Positions 26,892 to 36,075 of a stretch of 64,000 nt of DNA are shown here, piece after piece. Below the pieces are notes generated by a model, which was not told the DNA's origin, ran no database searches, and was given only the letters and a program-made list of their open reading frames with translations. Within the stretch, counting starts at the first letter, position 1. Each line of letters begins with the position of its first letter. A program made the translations under genes and the position numbers. The DNA is taken from positions 1 to 64,000 of the forward strand of contig JAUXXF010000006.1 of NCBI GenBank assembly GCA_030681135.1, read 5' to 3'. This DNA comes from Chlamydiales bacterium (GTDB lineage Bacteria > Chlamydiota > Chlamydiia > Chlamydiales > SM23-39).

Positions 26892-27329
26892 ATGAACGAA
26901 ATCATCGCGCCAAATTTTTCATCTGTTGATCAGGCTCTCTCTTTTGTAGAGGCAGGAAGTAATCGAGTTGGCTATGTATTTGGATTTATTACAGGCCCTT
27001 GGAAAATCCTCGTAGGAAAAATCATGATTCTTGCAGGTTCTGTTTTCGCAAGTTACTATCTAGGAGCTTACGCTCTTAGCGAAACTCAGCATCAAGAATA
27101 CCTAAACTCCGCTTGGCATTCAGCAGGCTATATCATGCATGGAATTTCTAACGTGTACAGAGGGGCTTGCGAAACATGTAATCTCTTTGGTGCAGGATTA
27201 GGTCTATTTACTTACGATTTTTATGTAGGAAGATTCCATTATTCAACAGAAAAAATCTCCATAGAAGTCCCTTCTCTTAACCCCTTTCATCCTACAAATT
27301 TTTTAAACGAACAACTCCATGCATTCTAA
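26892..27329 (+). CDS. Hypothetical membrane protein
   Basis: A 145-residue protein that I do not recognise. AAGGA at 26880-26884 supports the start. It has two hydrophobic regions: about residues 27-62 (G-Y-V-F-G-F-I-T-G-P-W then I-M-I-L-A-G-S-V-F-A-S-Y-Y-L-G-A-Y) and about 95-110 (F-G-A-G-L-G-L-F-T-Y). A bilobed hydrophobic region without signal peptide is seen in chlamydial inclusion-membrane proteins, but the spacing here is not diagnostic. It overlaps the methyltransferase start by 11 bases. Confidence 0.5.
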   Translation: MNEIIAPNFSSVDQALSFVEAGSNRVGYVFGFITGPWKILVGKIMILAGSVFASYYLGAYALSETQHQEYLNSAWHSAGYIMHGISNVYRGACETCNLFGAGLGLFTYDFYVGRFHYSTEKISIEVPSLNPFHPTNFLNEQLHAF

Positions 27330-28098
27330 AAAAAAACCACAAGACAACACTTCCTGGGAACAAGCAGAACCTTGGTACAACTCCTGCGTAGGAGAAAAGG
27401 GACACTACTATCATCAATCGCTCATTATCCCTTCTTCTCTTCGAATGCTAGGTATTTCGGAGAAATCTACTGGGTCTCTCTTAGATTTAGGCTGCGGTCA
27501 GGGAGTTTTAGCCAGACACTTACCCAAAGGAATCGACTATGTTGGGATTGATGCCTCCGCTTCGCTCATTCGCAATGCGGTCAAAGAGACGAAAGGCCCC
27601 CATCGCAAGTTTCTTACGGCAGATGTGACAGAACCTCTTTCTTTGCCCAAAAAAGATTTCGATCGAGCTATCTTCATTCTCAGTTTGCAAAATATGGAAG
27701 ATGCGAAAAAAGCGCTAGCCAACGCAAGCGAACATATGAAAAAAAAAGGAGAACTTCTCCTTGTGCTCAATCATCCTTGTTTTCGGATTCCGAGGCAAAG
27801 TGATTGGGGTGTCGATGAAAAAGCGCATCTTCAGTATCGACGAATGAATGTCTACATGAGCCCTCTTAAAATTCCCATCCAAACACATCCCGGCCAAGGC
27901 AAACAATCGACAAACACCTATTCGTTTCATCATCCTCTTTCCTACTACGTCAGCTTACTTGCAGAAGAATCTCTCTTTATTAGCGGCATGGAAGAGTGGT
28001 GCTCTGACAAACAAAGCGAAGGGGGAAGAGCTCGCATCGAAAATCGAGCGCGCAAAGAGTTTCCTCTCTTCTTAGCTCTGAAAGCAATCAAGCAATAG
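27319..28098 (+). CDS. Class I SAM-dependent methyltransferase
   Basis: A 259-residue methyltransferase. Motif I is L-L-D-L-G-C-G-Q-G-V-L-A (about residues 54-65), followed by Y-V-G-I-D-A-S (motif II acidic residue) and a post-I D-F-D-R-A-I-F-I-L-S-L-Q-N strand. The C-terminal half has H-P-C-F-R-I-P-R-Q-S and Y-H... elements seen in small-molecule methyltransferases of the type 11/25 group. The substrate is unknown. It overlaps the preceding membrane-protein gene and is followed by a palindromic element, probably ending the transcript. Confidence 0.75.
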   Translation: MHSKKKPQDNTSWEQAEPWYNSCVGEKGHYYHQSLIIPSSLRMLGISEKSTGSLLDLGCGQGVLARHLPKGIDYVGIDASASLIRNAVKETKGPHRKFLTADVTEPLSLPKKDFDRAIFILSLQNMEDAKKALANASEHMKKKGELLLVLNHPCFRIPRQSDWGVDEKAHLQYRRMNVYMSPLKIPIQTHPGQGKQSTNTYSFHHPLSYYVSLLAEESLFISGMEEWCSDKQSEGGRARIENRARKEFPLFLALKAIKQ

Positions 28099-28111
28099 AA
28101 GAAACTCTTTT

Positions 28112-28257
28112 GAACCTATCCCAGCAATAATTTTCGTCGATTTTCGATTCTTTTTACAGGGGTAATATCAACTTCGTATATTACCCCTGCAAAAAGAATC
28201 GAAGATCGGCTCAAAAAAACCCTAAAATCGACTGAAACTTATTACTGGGATAGGTTC
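28112..28257. repeat. Palindromic repeat element (type 1)
   Basis: GAACCTATCCCAG at the left end is matched in inverse by CTGGGATAGGTTC at the right end; the tip is a 12-bp perfect stem (28157-28168 with 28178-28189). The arms are unequal because the right arm has about 20 extra bases, including GGCTCAAAAAAACC. That word recurs in the element at 51418-51536, so the two belong to related families. It could act as a terminator between the methyltransferase and glmS, and looks like a mobile miniature element. Confidence 0.7.
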
Positions 28258-28337
28258 TTGTAACCAAGAATTCATTTTTTAAAAAAAGCACCGCTGTTAT
28301 AGTACGTCAAAAGTATAAAATCTGGATAATAGCTAAT

Positions 28338-30152
28338 ATGTGCGGAATTTTTGGATACATCGGTCATAAAGACCCTTTGACAACATGCCTAACAGGGCTT
28401 GAACAACTAGAATATCGCGGTTACGATTCTGCAGGCATTGCCGGCATCGTAGCTGGCCAATTAGCTTCTTACAAAGAAGCTGGGAAAGTCTCTCATCTCA
28501 AACAAAATATCAAGCTCCAATCTTTGGAGCTGGCTATTGGACATACTAGGTGGGCAACTCATGGAAAAGTATCTCATCACAATGCTCATCCCCATTTCGA
28601 CGCATCCCACTCAATCGCTCTCGTTCATAATGGAATCATCGAAAATTACAGCGCTCTTAAAGAAAAGCTGAAACAAGAAGGAGTCCACTTTGTTTCAGAA
28701 ACTGATAGCGAAGTCATCGTCCAATTAATTAGCTTCTACTTTAAAGGCAACCTCTGCGAGGCCGTACAAAAAACTCTCCCTCTCTTGCAAGGAACCTTTG
28801 CTATTGCCTTGATTCATAAAGACTACCCCAACCAAATTATAGCAGCTGCAAGAGAAAGTCCTCTAGCCATTGGATGTAATGATGAGCGAACAGAATCGAT
28901 CATCTCTTCTGATCCTAATGCTTTTTTAGGACAAGCTCTCGACGTCTTTTTTCTCCATAGCGATGAAATTGCCTGCATTGAAAGAGGCCACGTTCATATT
29001 TTTGATCAAACCTTGAATTCCGTCACAAAAAAAACAAACCGATTTGAGGCAAACTATGAACCTCCTTCTAAAAACGGGTTTGAACATTTTATGCTCAAAG
29101 AGATCTATGAACAGCCTGCAACCATTGAAAAAGCCTTATCAGGTCGCTGCAGCGTCCATTTTGAGCCTTTTGGATTCACAGAAGAGCAGATCAAATCCTT
29201 CAAAAACATTTGGATTTTAGGCTGCGGCACATCCGCCCATGCAGGAAGCATCGGAGCGATGTATTTTGAAGATTTAGCCAAAATTCCAGCAAGCTGTGAA
29301 ATTGCCTCGGAAGGTCGTTATCGAGATCCCATCTTAGGCCCAGAAACCCTTGTCATCGCCATTAGCCAATCAGGAGAAACGGCTGATACCTTGGCAGCTA
29401 TTCGAGAAGTAAAAAAGCAGCATTGTCCCGTTTTAAGCATCTGTAACGTACATCACGCTACTTTGACAAGAGAGTCTACTGGATCCATCTTTCTGAAAGC
29501 CGGCCCTGAGATTAGTGTCTGTTCTACCAAAGCCTTCTCCTCTCAACTCGTCGTGCTCCATCTTCTCGCTCTACACTTCGCTTACTTAAAAGGGCATCTT
29601 TCTTTGCAAAAGGCAGAGCTGTATTTTAACGAGCTCAAAGCCCTTCCTAAATATATCCAAGAAGTGATTGACCAGGCGCCTTTATTAGAGCAGTTAGCTA
29701 AAAAATATGCCCAGTATCGAGACTTTTTCTTCATTGGAAGAAGATATATGTTCCATACAGCCTTGGAAGCTGCTCTGAAACTCAAAGAAATTGCCTATGT
29801 CAATGCCAATGGACTTCCCGCAGGAGAGCTTAAACATGGATCTCTAGCTCTCATCAACCCCGAGGCTCCAGTGATCGCTTTTTGCTCTCATCGAAAAACG
29901 CAGGACAAGATTTTAAGCAATTTGATGGAAATTAAAGCCCGAGGCGGGCCGATTTTAGCTTTTGCCCCCAAGGATTTTACTCAAGTTGCAGAGGTAGCAG
30001 ATGATGTCGTTTGGCTGCCTTCTACAATGGATGAACTATCCCCTTTTGCATCAACTATTGCAGGCCAGCTGCTCGCGTATCGCATTGCCAAAGAAAAAGA
30101 GTGCGACATCGATCAACCAAGAAACCTCGCTAAATCTGTCACAGTGGAGTAA
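28338..30152 (+). CDS. glmS: Glucosamine-fructose-6-phosphate aminotransferase
   Basis: A 604-residue enzyme that makes glucosamine 6-phosphate from fructose 6-phosphate and glutamine, the entry to peptidoglycan precursors, LPS and lipid A. The N-terminal Cys nucleophile follows Met directly (M-C-G-I-F-G-Y-I-G), then L-E-Y-R-G-Y-D-S-A-G and G-H-T-R-W-A-T-H-G. Two SIS domains follow, with I-L-G-C-G-T-S and A-I-S-Q-S-G-E-T-A-D-T, and the end is A-K-S-V-T-V-E. Length is standard. The stop overlaps the next start (TAATG). Confidence 0.97.
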   Translation: MCGIFGYIGHKDPLTTCLTGLEQLEYRGYDSAGIAGIVAGQLASYKEAGKVSHLKQNIKLQSLELAIGHTRWATHGKVSHHNAHPHFDASHSIALVHNGIIENYSALKEKLKQEGVHFVSETDSEVIVQLISFYFKGNLCEAVQKTLPLLQGTFAIALIHKDYPNQIIAAARESPLAIGCNDERTESIISSDPNAFLGQALDVFFLHSDEIACIERGHVHIFDQTLNSVTKKTNRFEANYEPPSKNGFEHFMLKEIYEQPATIEKALSGRCSVHFEPFGFTEEQIKSFKNIWILGCGTSAHAGSIGAMYFEDLAKIPASCEIASEGRYRDPILGPETLVIAISQSGETADTLAAIREVKKQHCPVLSICNVHHATLTRESTGSIFLKAGPEISVCSTKAFSSQLVVLHLLALHFAYLKGHLSLQKAELYFNELKALPKYIQEVIDQAPLLEQLAKKYAQYRDFFFIGRRYMFHTALEAALKLKEIAYVNANGLPAGELKHGSLALINPEAPVIAFCSHRKTQDKILSNLMEIKARGGPILAFAPKDFTQVAEVADDVVWLPSTMDELSPFASTIAGQLLAYRIAKEKECDIDQPRNLAKSVTVE

Positions 30153-31513
30153 TGAAGGTGAAACAGCTTGTTGGTGTTATTCTATGTTGCTGTCTCTTCC
30201 TTCTCTTTTTCCCAAAGATCGCATCGACATCTTTTGGAAAACAGCTCATCATCAAAGCCGTCGAAAAAAAAACAGACTCTCAGGTTCAAATCCAATCGCT
30301 GAGTCTCTCCTGGTTTGGGCCGCAATCTTTCGATCATCTGCACGTTCAAAGAAAAGACATCGAGGCTTCCTGTGAAGAGCTAAAAATCTATGCGCCCCTT
30401 TGGAAATTAAAGTCCACAAAAGGTCCTTTTGCCATTACAAATGGCAAAGCTCAATTCCTTCAAGACTCAGAGGCTCTCATAGAAGATGTCCAGGCAACCA
30501 TCGAAGGAATCCATTTCTCTGCTAAAGGTTCCTCTCGGTTGCAAAATCAAAGAGGCTCTTTTACCATCAGCGGAACTCTTCCTGATTTCCCTCACTCTTT
30601 TTCTTTGCAGGGGGCGGCCTCTTCTATCCCTTCTGTATTTTGTGATCAGCTTTTACGCACGGGCTCTCTACTCACTGAGATCTTGGGAAATTCCCTTTCT
30701 CTAAAGGGCTCAATCAATGCGCAACAAGACCTAGGAACATTCGACTTTGAACTCGATGCCCCTCAATGTCAAACTAAGGTCAGCGCCTCTTTTGACAAAA
30801 ACACAATACGTCTTCGAAAAACACTTTCGGCCGCTTTCACGCTCACTTCCTCTTTAAGCAAAAGGCTCACAAAAGAGATTAATCCTCTTTTTCTGACAGC
30901 CATTCAAGCAAATCACCCGATCTACCTTCAACTCTTTCCAGAAAACTCCTCTTTTCCCTACGCTCCTTTTCAGCTGGCTAAAATCAACTTAGATAAAGGA
31001 TCTATCAATATGGGAAAGGTCATCATCCAAAATGGACCTTCTCTCCAGTCTCTCTTGCAGTTTCTTCAAAATAGCCCCCTCCAGCGCACACAAACCATGG
31101 AAGCGTGGTTCACTCCCCTCGATTTCCAAATACAAAACGGCGTTCTTCAAGCAGGTCGCCTCGATCTCCTTCTCGCCCGCTCCATCCACCTTTGCGCTTG
31201 GGGGAAAATCACCCTCTCCAACGAAAAACTGCGTATGTATTTGGGACTTCCTGCAGATACCCTAGCCTCTTCTTTCAAGATCGCTCATCTTCCCTCTGAC
31301 TACGTACTCAAAATCCCCATTCACGGGACAATCTCCGACCCTGAGCTCGTCACAGGCCCTGCCATCGCAAAGATCACAGCCCTTTCAGCCTCTCAAAATC
31401 TCCCTCTGCCCAAACCTGCAAAAATCTTCGGCAAAGTTCTTCAACAGGCGATTGTTGAGGTAAAAAATGATCCAGATATTCCACCCGCTAAAAGACCCTT
31501 CCCCTGGGAATAG
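30152..31513 (+). CDS. AsmA-like envelope protein
   Basis: A 453-residue protein anchored by one N-terminal helix (G-V-I-L-C-C-C-L-F-L-L-F-F). The first domain shows the AsmA-type start: a helix, then T-D-S-Q-V-Q-I-Q-S-L-S-L-S-W-F-G-P-Q-S-F, followed by repeated short strands ending in I-H-G-T-I-S-D-P-E-L near the C-terminus, also typical of AsmA/TamB proteins. These proteins span or face the periplasm and move or sort lipids. The match is of pattern only. It is coupled to glmS by a TAATG overlap and ends at a strong hairpin. Confidence 0.6.
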   Translation: MKVKQLVGVILCCCLFLLFFPKIASTSFGKQLIIKAVEKKTDSQVQIQSLSLSWFGPQSFDHLHVQRKDIEASCEELKIYAPLWKLKSTKGPFAITNGKAQFLQDSEALIEDVQATIEGIHFSAKGSSRLQNQRGSFTISGTLPDFPHSFSLQGAASSIPSVFCDQLLRTGSLLTEILGNSLSLKGSINAQQDLGTFDFELDAPQCQTKVSASFDKNTIRLRKTLSAAFTLTSSLSKRLTKEINPLFLTAIQANHPIYLQLFPENSSFPYAPFQLAKINLDKGSINMGKVIIQNGPSLQSLLQFLQNSPLQRTQTMEAWFTPLDFQIQNGVLQAGRLDLLLARSIHLCAWGKITLSNEKLRMYLGLPADTLASSFKIAHLPSDYVLKIPIHGTISDPELVTGPAIAKITALSASQNLPLPKPAKIFGKVLQQAIVEVKNDPDIPPAKRPFPWE

Positions 31514-31537
31514 CTAGATAGCAGGGCTCCGCCCAGG

Positions 31538-31570
31538 CCAAAGGGCTGACGCCCTTTGGAATCCCTTTTG
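31538..31570 (+). terminator. Terminator hairpin after AsmA-like gene
   Basis: CCAAAGGGC at 31538-31546 pairs perfectly with 31551-31559 over a TGAC loop, followed by AATCCCTTTTG. It sits between two convergent genes and may serve both. The surrounding GGGCTCCGCCC and GAATCC words recur in inverse orientation at 43891-43938. Confidence 0.65.
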
Positions 31571-31571
31571 A

Positions 31572-32583
31572 TTATTTTTTATGAAGCATTTTTGCTGATT
31601 CTTCAGCCGATAAAACACCAGAATTGATGAAAAGATGATAAGATTCTTGTTTGCGAGGAGCGACTTCCACTACATCAACACCCTGTACGAAACCTAATTT
31701 ATCTAAAAATCTCTGACGAGATTCCATTTGCTCATTGGGAGATACTGTACGTCCTGACTTGAGAGCGCGCGCAACTTTTTTTTCGAAATTCTCATCAAAT
31801 GTCTTGATCGCTTGATCTCGCGTAATTGTTTCTAAAGTTTGCTGCTGTTTTTCTTTTTTCGTATAAATATCGCTGAATTGGTGCAAAGGAAACACCCCCA
31901 CTCGTTCATTGCTGAAATGACCCTTTTGTTCTGCTTCCTGATTTCGTTTTTCCATTCTGGAAGAAAGCAAATGAAAAGGACAATAAACTAAAGCTATTCT
32001 TATTGGCCCGTTAAAATTTCTCATCGACATATGATCTGTAATCGCGTTTACTTCGAGCACATCCAATATAACACTTTCTCCACGGCGAGATCGTTCAAAT
32101 GCCTCATCGAACATTTGAGGTTCTAGGTATTGGAACAAAGCATCGATCTCTTGTTCAGGCACCTTTTCTTTCATTTGCTTAATCGTTGTTTCCGCATTCA
32201 TTTTTTCTAAATCAGAAACTCCTGTTTTCCAGACGCGCTCTCGAGTCCACATTGCGGCAGGAATATCTAAAGGTTCCAGGATCTTTTCAAGCATGGCTAT
32301 TTCATCTGGACACCTTTTCGTGAAATGTTCAAGTATAGTTATATCGGATCTGAGATCAATTCCATCCTCGGCACGATCCGATTCTAGCTCCCTCAAGGCT
32401 TTAATAATTGAGCTTTTTCCTGCCGTAAAAGTACCTATAGTCAACAACCTGAACTGTAAAAGACTTCTCTATAAAAATATTTTTTACTCTTTCTAAGTAG
32501 GTACCTACCTGCTCTGAAGGAGCCCGGGGCAAGTGACAAATAACAAGATCTGTTGATTTAATAGTATTTGAAAAAGACGCCAT
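31572..32583 (-). pseudogene. P-loop protein gene with frameshift
   Basis: Two overlapping frames appear to be one gene. The first starts at ATG 32583 with AAGGAG ten bases upstream and runs 60 residues to 32401. The second frame (31572-32447, about 290 residues) opens only after a stop and has no ATG, but it begins with L-L-T-I-G-T-F-T-A-G-K-S-S, the first strand and Walker A loop of a P-loop NTPase. A +1 shift near 32435-32450 would join them into a protein of about 335 residues. The rest is charged and helical with no family I can name; D-E-A-F-E-R-S-R-R-G-E-S-V-I-L-D-V could hold a Walker B-like strand. It may be a decaying gene, a sequencing error, or a gene using a TTG start. Confidence 0.55.
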
Positions 32584-32700
32584 AATTACAAAACTCCTTA
32601 TTTGTTCATCTATATGATAAAACTTCCTTAAGTTACTGATCAAAATATTTCCTAACAAAAAAAATATTAAAACGCTAACTACAAGCAGTTTACAAAACAA

Positions 32701-32845
32701 CGACCGCTAATTAATCTTACAATTAACATCAATTCTTTATTTGGAATACAAAAAATCAATAACTAACAACAAAATTGAACTTCAAAACAAAACTCATATT
32801 TATTATAATTGTATTGAAATTATTTAATACATAGGAACTAATACG
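32701..32845. other. A/T-rich intergenic region before repeat-protein genes
   Basis: A very A/T-rich gap between divergent genes. It probably holds promoters for both, but many overlapping weak hexamers prevent a firm call. AGGA lies just before the start at 32846. Confidence 0.35.
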
Positions 32846-34198
32846 ATGTCACACATTCCAGGAACTTCCCAGAAAGTAAACGAATCTTTTACTGAAGACA
32901 CTATGTTTTTAGGGCTTGAGACACCAGACTTTAGTAGCTTAGAAGAAAACACCCAAGAAGTGGCTTCACCTATTTTAATGAATAAGCAAGATGAATTTCA
33001 TCGATGGGATGTATTTAGTGCTGGAGATGCAGAAAGATACTTGCGCACAAACGATGACATGCCATCTGAAAATCTCGCATTCAAAGATATCGACTACGAG
33101 CTGTTAAATTCTGAAGAATCTCAGGAGAACAGTTTTCTTATTTCAACAGAAAAAACCGCAACAACCACATCGCCGTTTTTTGTAGAAAAGCAAAATCACA
33201 AACGAAAGCATTCTACAAACCAAAAAGATGACGAAACTCGAAAGCCCAAACACCGACGTTTTGATGATACGCAAGAATACCAAAACTTTCTGAATCAGGG
33301 TTTATTGACTGATGACTTTATCGAAGATTCAAATCCTAACAGTTTTTTGACTAGTCAAGCATTTGATACATCAGAAAAGAGTATAGAACAAACCGCATTT
33401 GATGAACGGCTTTACGCAATAAGTCCTCTGAGGTTTGATGAGCAGCAAACAGAAACATCAGCTTTTTTAGAAAAGAAAAATCACAAACGAAAACGTTCTA
33501 CGAACCCAAAAGATGAAGAAACTCGAGAACCCAACCACCGACGTTTTGATGATAAGCAAGAATACCAAAATTTTTTGAATCAAGGTGTATTGACTGATGA
33601 CTTTATGGAAGATTCAAATTCTAACAGTTTTTTGACTAGTCAAGGAATTGACACATCAGAAAAGAGCATAGAACAAACCGCATTTGATGAACGGTTCTAT
33701 GCAATGAGTTCTCTGAGCTTTGATGAGCCGCAAACAGCAACGCCGGTTTTGGCAGAAAAAGAAGAAAACCATCCAAATGTAACTCTATGGGCGAGAAACT
33801 TTCTGCGTATGCGAACGCTAAACCTTGCAAGAATAAATGACATTCTAGCAGAAGAGTCAATCAAACAACCTAAAAAAAGACTAACAACACAAGACAGGAT
33901 GTTACTAGAAAATGATCTTATTGAGCGAGTTTTAACTTCTGATACCACCCCTCAAGACGAGCAAGAAGCAAAAAAAATCTTAAGAAAGAGAAAAAGTGCA
34001 GCACCAACAGTCCGCGAAGTTGAGATGAGCAAATTCTCTAGACGTTTTAGACTTCTGAATCTATGGCTATTAGATCAGCGCTTAAGACCAGATGACGAGC
34101 AAGATGTAAAAGAACAATTGTTGAAAGAGATAAAGAAATACAGAGAAAAATGGGGAACTAGAGCAATTCAACAAACAGGTCCTGGAACAGATAGCTGA
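32846..34198 (+). CDS. Repeat-rich charged protein, family member 1
   Basis: A 450-residue protein that I do not recognise. It starts with M-S-H-I-P-G-T-S, shared with the next two genes, and an acidic domain of about 110 residues (F-K-D-I-D-Y-E-L-L-N). Two copies of a 95-residue repeat follow, each made of a 56-residue part (E-Y-Q-N-F-L-N-Q-G to T-A-F-D-E-R-x-Y) and a 39-residue part with the basic cluster K-R-K-x-S-T-N-x-K-D-x-E-T-R and H-R-R. The C-terminus (about 120 residues, L-I-E-R-V-L-T-S-D to K-W-G-T) is conserved in the family. No signal peptide. The two-part basic clusters resemble nuclear-localisation signals, so a host-directed effector is possible (inference). Confidence 0.6.
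   Translation: MSHIPGTSQKVNESFTEDTMFLGLETPDFSSLEENTQEVASPILMNKQDEFHRWDVFSAGDAERYLRTNDDMPSENLAFKDIDYELLNSEESQENSFLISTEKTATTTSPFFVEKQNHKRKHSTNQKDDETRKPKHRRFDDTQEYQNFLNQGLLTDDFIEDSNPNSFLTSQAFDTSEKSIEQTAFDERLYAISPLRFDEQQTETSAFLEKKNHKRKRSTNPKDEETREPNHRRFDDKQEYQNFLNQGVLTDDFMEDSNSNSFLTSQGIDTSEKSIEQTAFDERFYAMSSLSFDEPQTATPVLAEKEENHPNVTLWARNFLRMRTLNLARINDILAEESIKQPKKRLTTQDRMLLENDLIERVLTSDTTPQDEQEAKKILRKRKSAAPTVREVEMSKFSRRFRLLNLWLLDQRLRPDDEQDVKEQLLKEIKKYREKWGTRAIQQTGPGTDS
33275..33844 (+). repeat. 285-bp tandem coding repeat (gene 1)
   Basis: Near-identical units begin at 33275 and 33560, a 285-bp period (95 codons); the second is complete to the Q-T-A-T-P segment and then fades. DNA identity is high, which points to recent duplication. 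Confidence 0.7.
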
Positions 34199-34286
34199 AG
34201 AGCAAGACCTACTTCATTTTCTAGTGATTTTTTTATTTCTTTCACGGAATTATAAATATTAAAAAACAAAAAGAGAACGTAATACT

Positions 34287-35987
34287 ATGTCACATATTTC
34301 TGGCGCCTCCCCGAAGTTCATTGATTTTCTTAACGAAGACTCCACGTTTTTAGAAATCGATTCATTGCCCGTTAATAGCCTGGAACAAAAAACACAAGAA
34401 GTAGCTTTGCCAGTTTTAGTAAATAGCCAAGATGAATTTGGTGAATGGGATTCGTTCAACGCCGAAAACGACGATAGAGGGTTTTGTACAAATGATGAAA
34501 TGCCGTCCGTAAATCTCGCATTCAAAGATATCGACTACGAGCCGTTAAATTTTCTAAATTCTGAAGAATCTCTGGAGGACAATTCTCCTATTTCAACATC
34601 ATCAATTGTTGTAGAAAAGCAAAATCACAAACAAAAACGTTGTACGAACAAAAAAGATGAAGAAACTCGAGAACCCAACCACCGACATTTTGGTGATGAG
34701 CGAGAATACCAAAACTTTCTGAATCAGGGTTTATTGACTGATGACTTAATGGAAGATTCAAATCCTAACAGTTTTTTGACTAGTCAAGCAATGGACGCAT
34801 CAGAAAAAAGCATAGAACAAACCGCATTTGATGAACGGTTCTATACAAACCGACGTTTTGATAGTGAGCAAGAATACCAAAACTTTCTGAATCACGGTTT
34901 ATTGCCTGATGATTTTATTGAAGATTCAAACCCTAACAGTTTTTTGACTAGTCAAGCAATTGATACATCAGAAAAGAGCATAGAACAAACCGCATTTGAT
35001 GAACGGTTCTATACAAACCGACGTTTTGATGATGCGCAAGAATATCAAAACTTTCTGAATCAAGGTTTATTGACTGATGATTTTATGGAAGATTCAAATG
35101 TTAACAATTTTTTGACTAGTCAAGCACTTGATACATCAGAAAAGAGCATAGAACAAACCGCATTTGATGAACGGTTTTATGCAACAAGTCCTCTGAGGTT
35201 TGATGAGCCGCAAACAGAAACATCAGCTTTTTTAGAAAACCAAAATCACAAACGAAAACGTTCTACGAACCCAAAAGATGAAGAAACTCGAAAGCCCAAC
35301 CACCGACATTTTGGTGATGAGCAAGAATACCAAAACTTTCTGAATCAAGGTTTATTGCCTGATGATTTGATGGAAGATTCAAATCCTAACAGTTTTTTGA
35401 CTAGTCAAGCATTTGATACATCAGAAAAAAGCATAGAACAAACCGCATTTGATGAGCGGTTTTATGCAACAAGTCCCCTGAGATTTGACGAGCAGCAAAC
35501 AGCAACACCAGTTTTTGCAGAAAAAGAAGAAAACTGTCCAAATGCCAATCTATGGGAGAGAACCTTTCAGCGTTTGCCAACAATAAGCCCTGCAAGGGTT
35601 AATGACAAACCGGCAGAAGCGTCAACCAAAAAACCTAGAAGTACACCAGCAATACGACCCTCTAAGAAGAACTATTATATTAAGAGGACGTTAAAAGAAT
35701 ACGCTCTTATTGAGCGGGTTTTAACTTCTGATGTTATTTCTCCAGACGAGCAAAAAGCAAAAGAAATTTTAAGAAGGAGAAAAAGAACACCACCAACCCT
35801 CCGTGAAGTTGAGATGTGTGGATTCTCTAACAATTTTAGACTCCTGAATCTGTGGCTATTAAATCAGCCCTTAAGCTCAGATGAGGAGAAAGATGTAAAA
35901 GAAAAATTGTTGCTAGAGATAAAGAGATACAGAGAAAAATGGGGAACTTGGGAAATTGAACAGGCAGACACTGCAACAGATACCTGA
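34287..35987 (+). CDS. Repeat-rich charged protein, family member 2
   Basis: A 566-residue paralogue of the preceding protein. It has the same start (M-S-H-I-S-G-A-S), acidic N-terminal domain, repeats and C-terminal domain (R-V-L-T-S-D-V-I-S-P-D-E-Q to K-W-G-T). Four copies of the 56-residue repeat are present, and the 39-residue basic part K-R-K-R-S-T-N-P-K-D-E-E-T-R-K-P accompanies the first (at its left) and lies between the third and fourth. The different number of copies shows expansion by recombination. The upstream spacer (88 bp) is a near copy of the one before member 3. No known function; secretion and a nuclear role in the host are only inferred. Confidence 0.6.
   Translation: MSHISGASPKFIDFLNEDSTFLEIDSLPVNSLEQKTQEVALPVLVNSQDEFGEWDSFNAENDDRGFCTNDEMPSVNLAFKDIDYEPLNFLNSEESLEDNSPISTSSIVVEKQNHKQKRCTNKKDEETREPNHRHFGDEREYQNFLNQGLLTDDLMEDSNPNSFLTSQAMDASEKSIEQTAFDERFYTNRRFDSEQEYQNFLNHGLLPDDFIEDSNPNSFLTSQAIDTSEKSIEQTAFDERFYTNRRFDDAQEYQNFLNQGLLTDDFMEDSNVNNFLTSQALDTSEKSIEQTAFDERFYATSPLRFDEPQTETSAFLENQNHKRKRSTNPKDEETRKPNHRHFGDEQEYQNFLNQGLLPDDLMEDSNPNSFLTSQAFDTSEKSIEQTAFDERFYATSPLRFDEQQTATPVFAEKEENCPNANLWERTFQRLPTISPARVNDKPAEASTKKPRSTPAIRPSKKNYYIKRTLKEYALIERVLTSDVISPDEQKAKEILRRRKRTPPTLREVEMCGFSNNFRLLNLWLLNQPLSSDEEKDVKEKLLLEIKRYREKWGTWEIEQADTATDT
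34704..35480 (+). repeat. 168/285-bp coding repeats (gene 2)
   Basis: Units begin at 34704, 34872, 35040 and 35325. The first two steps are 168 bp (56 codons) and the third is 285 bp (95 codons), the difference being the 117-bp segment that codes for the basic cluster. The units are nearly identical in DNA and keep the reading frame. Confidence 0.75.
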
Positions 35988-36075
35988 AGAGTGAAACCTC
36001 CTTCATTTTTCTCGTGATTTTTTTATTTCTTTCACGAAAGAATAAATATAAAAACTTAAAAAAGAACGTAACAAT

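Noticed and set aside
26892..27329. Inclusion-membrane (Inc) protein
   Set aside because: The hydrophobic parts are too far apart for the usual bilobed motif, so I left it as a hypothetical membrane protein.
32401..32700. 99-residue protein with an N-terminal hydrophobic helix as a separate gene
   Set aside because: The good ribosome site is at the inner ATG (32583), and the frame is better explained as the first part of the frameshifted P-loop gene.
34704..35480. Regular direct repeats as a possible CRISPR array
   Set aside because: Periods of 168 and 285 bp, no unique spacers, and the repeats keep a reading frame; no cas gene is present.
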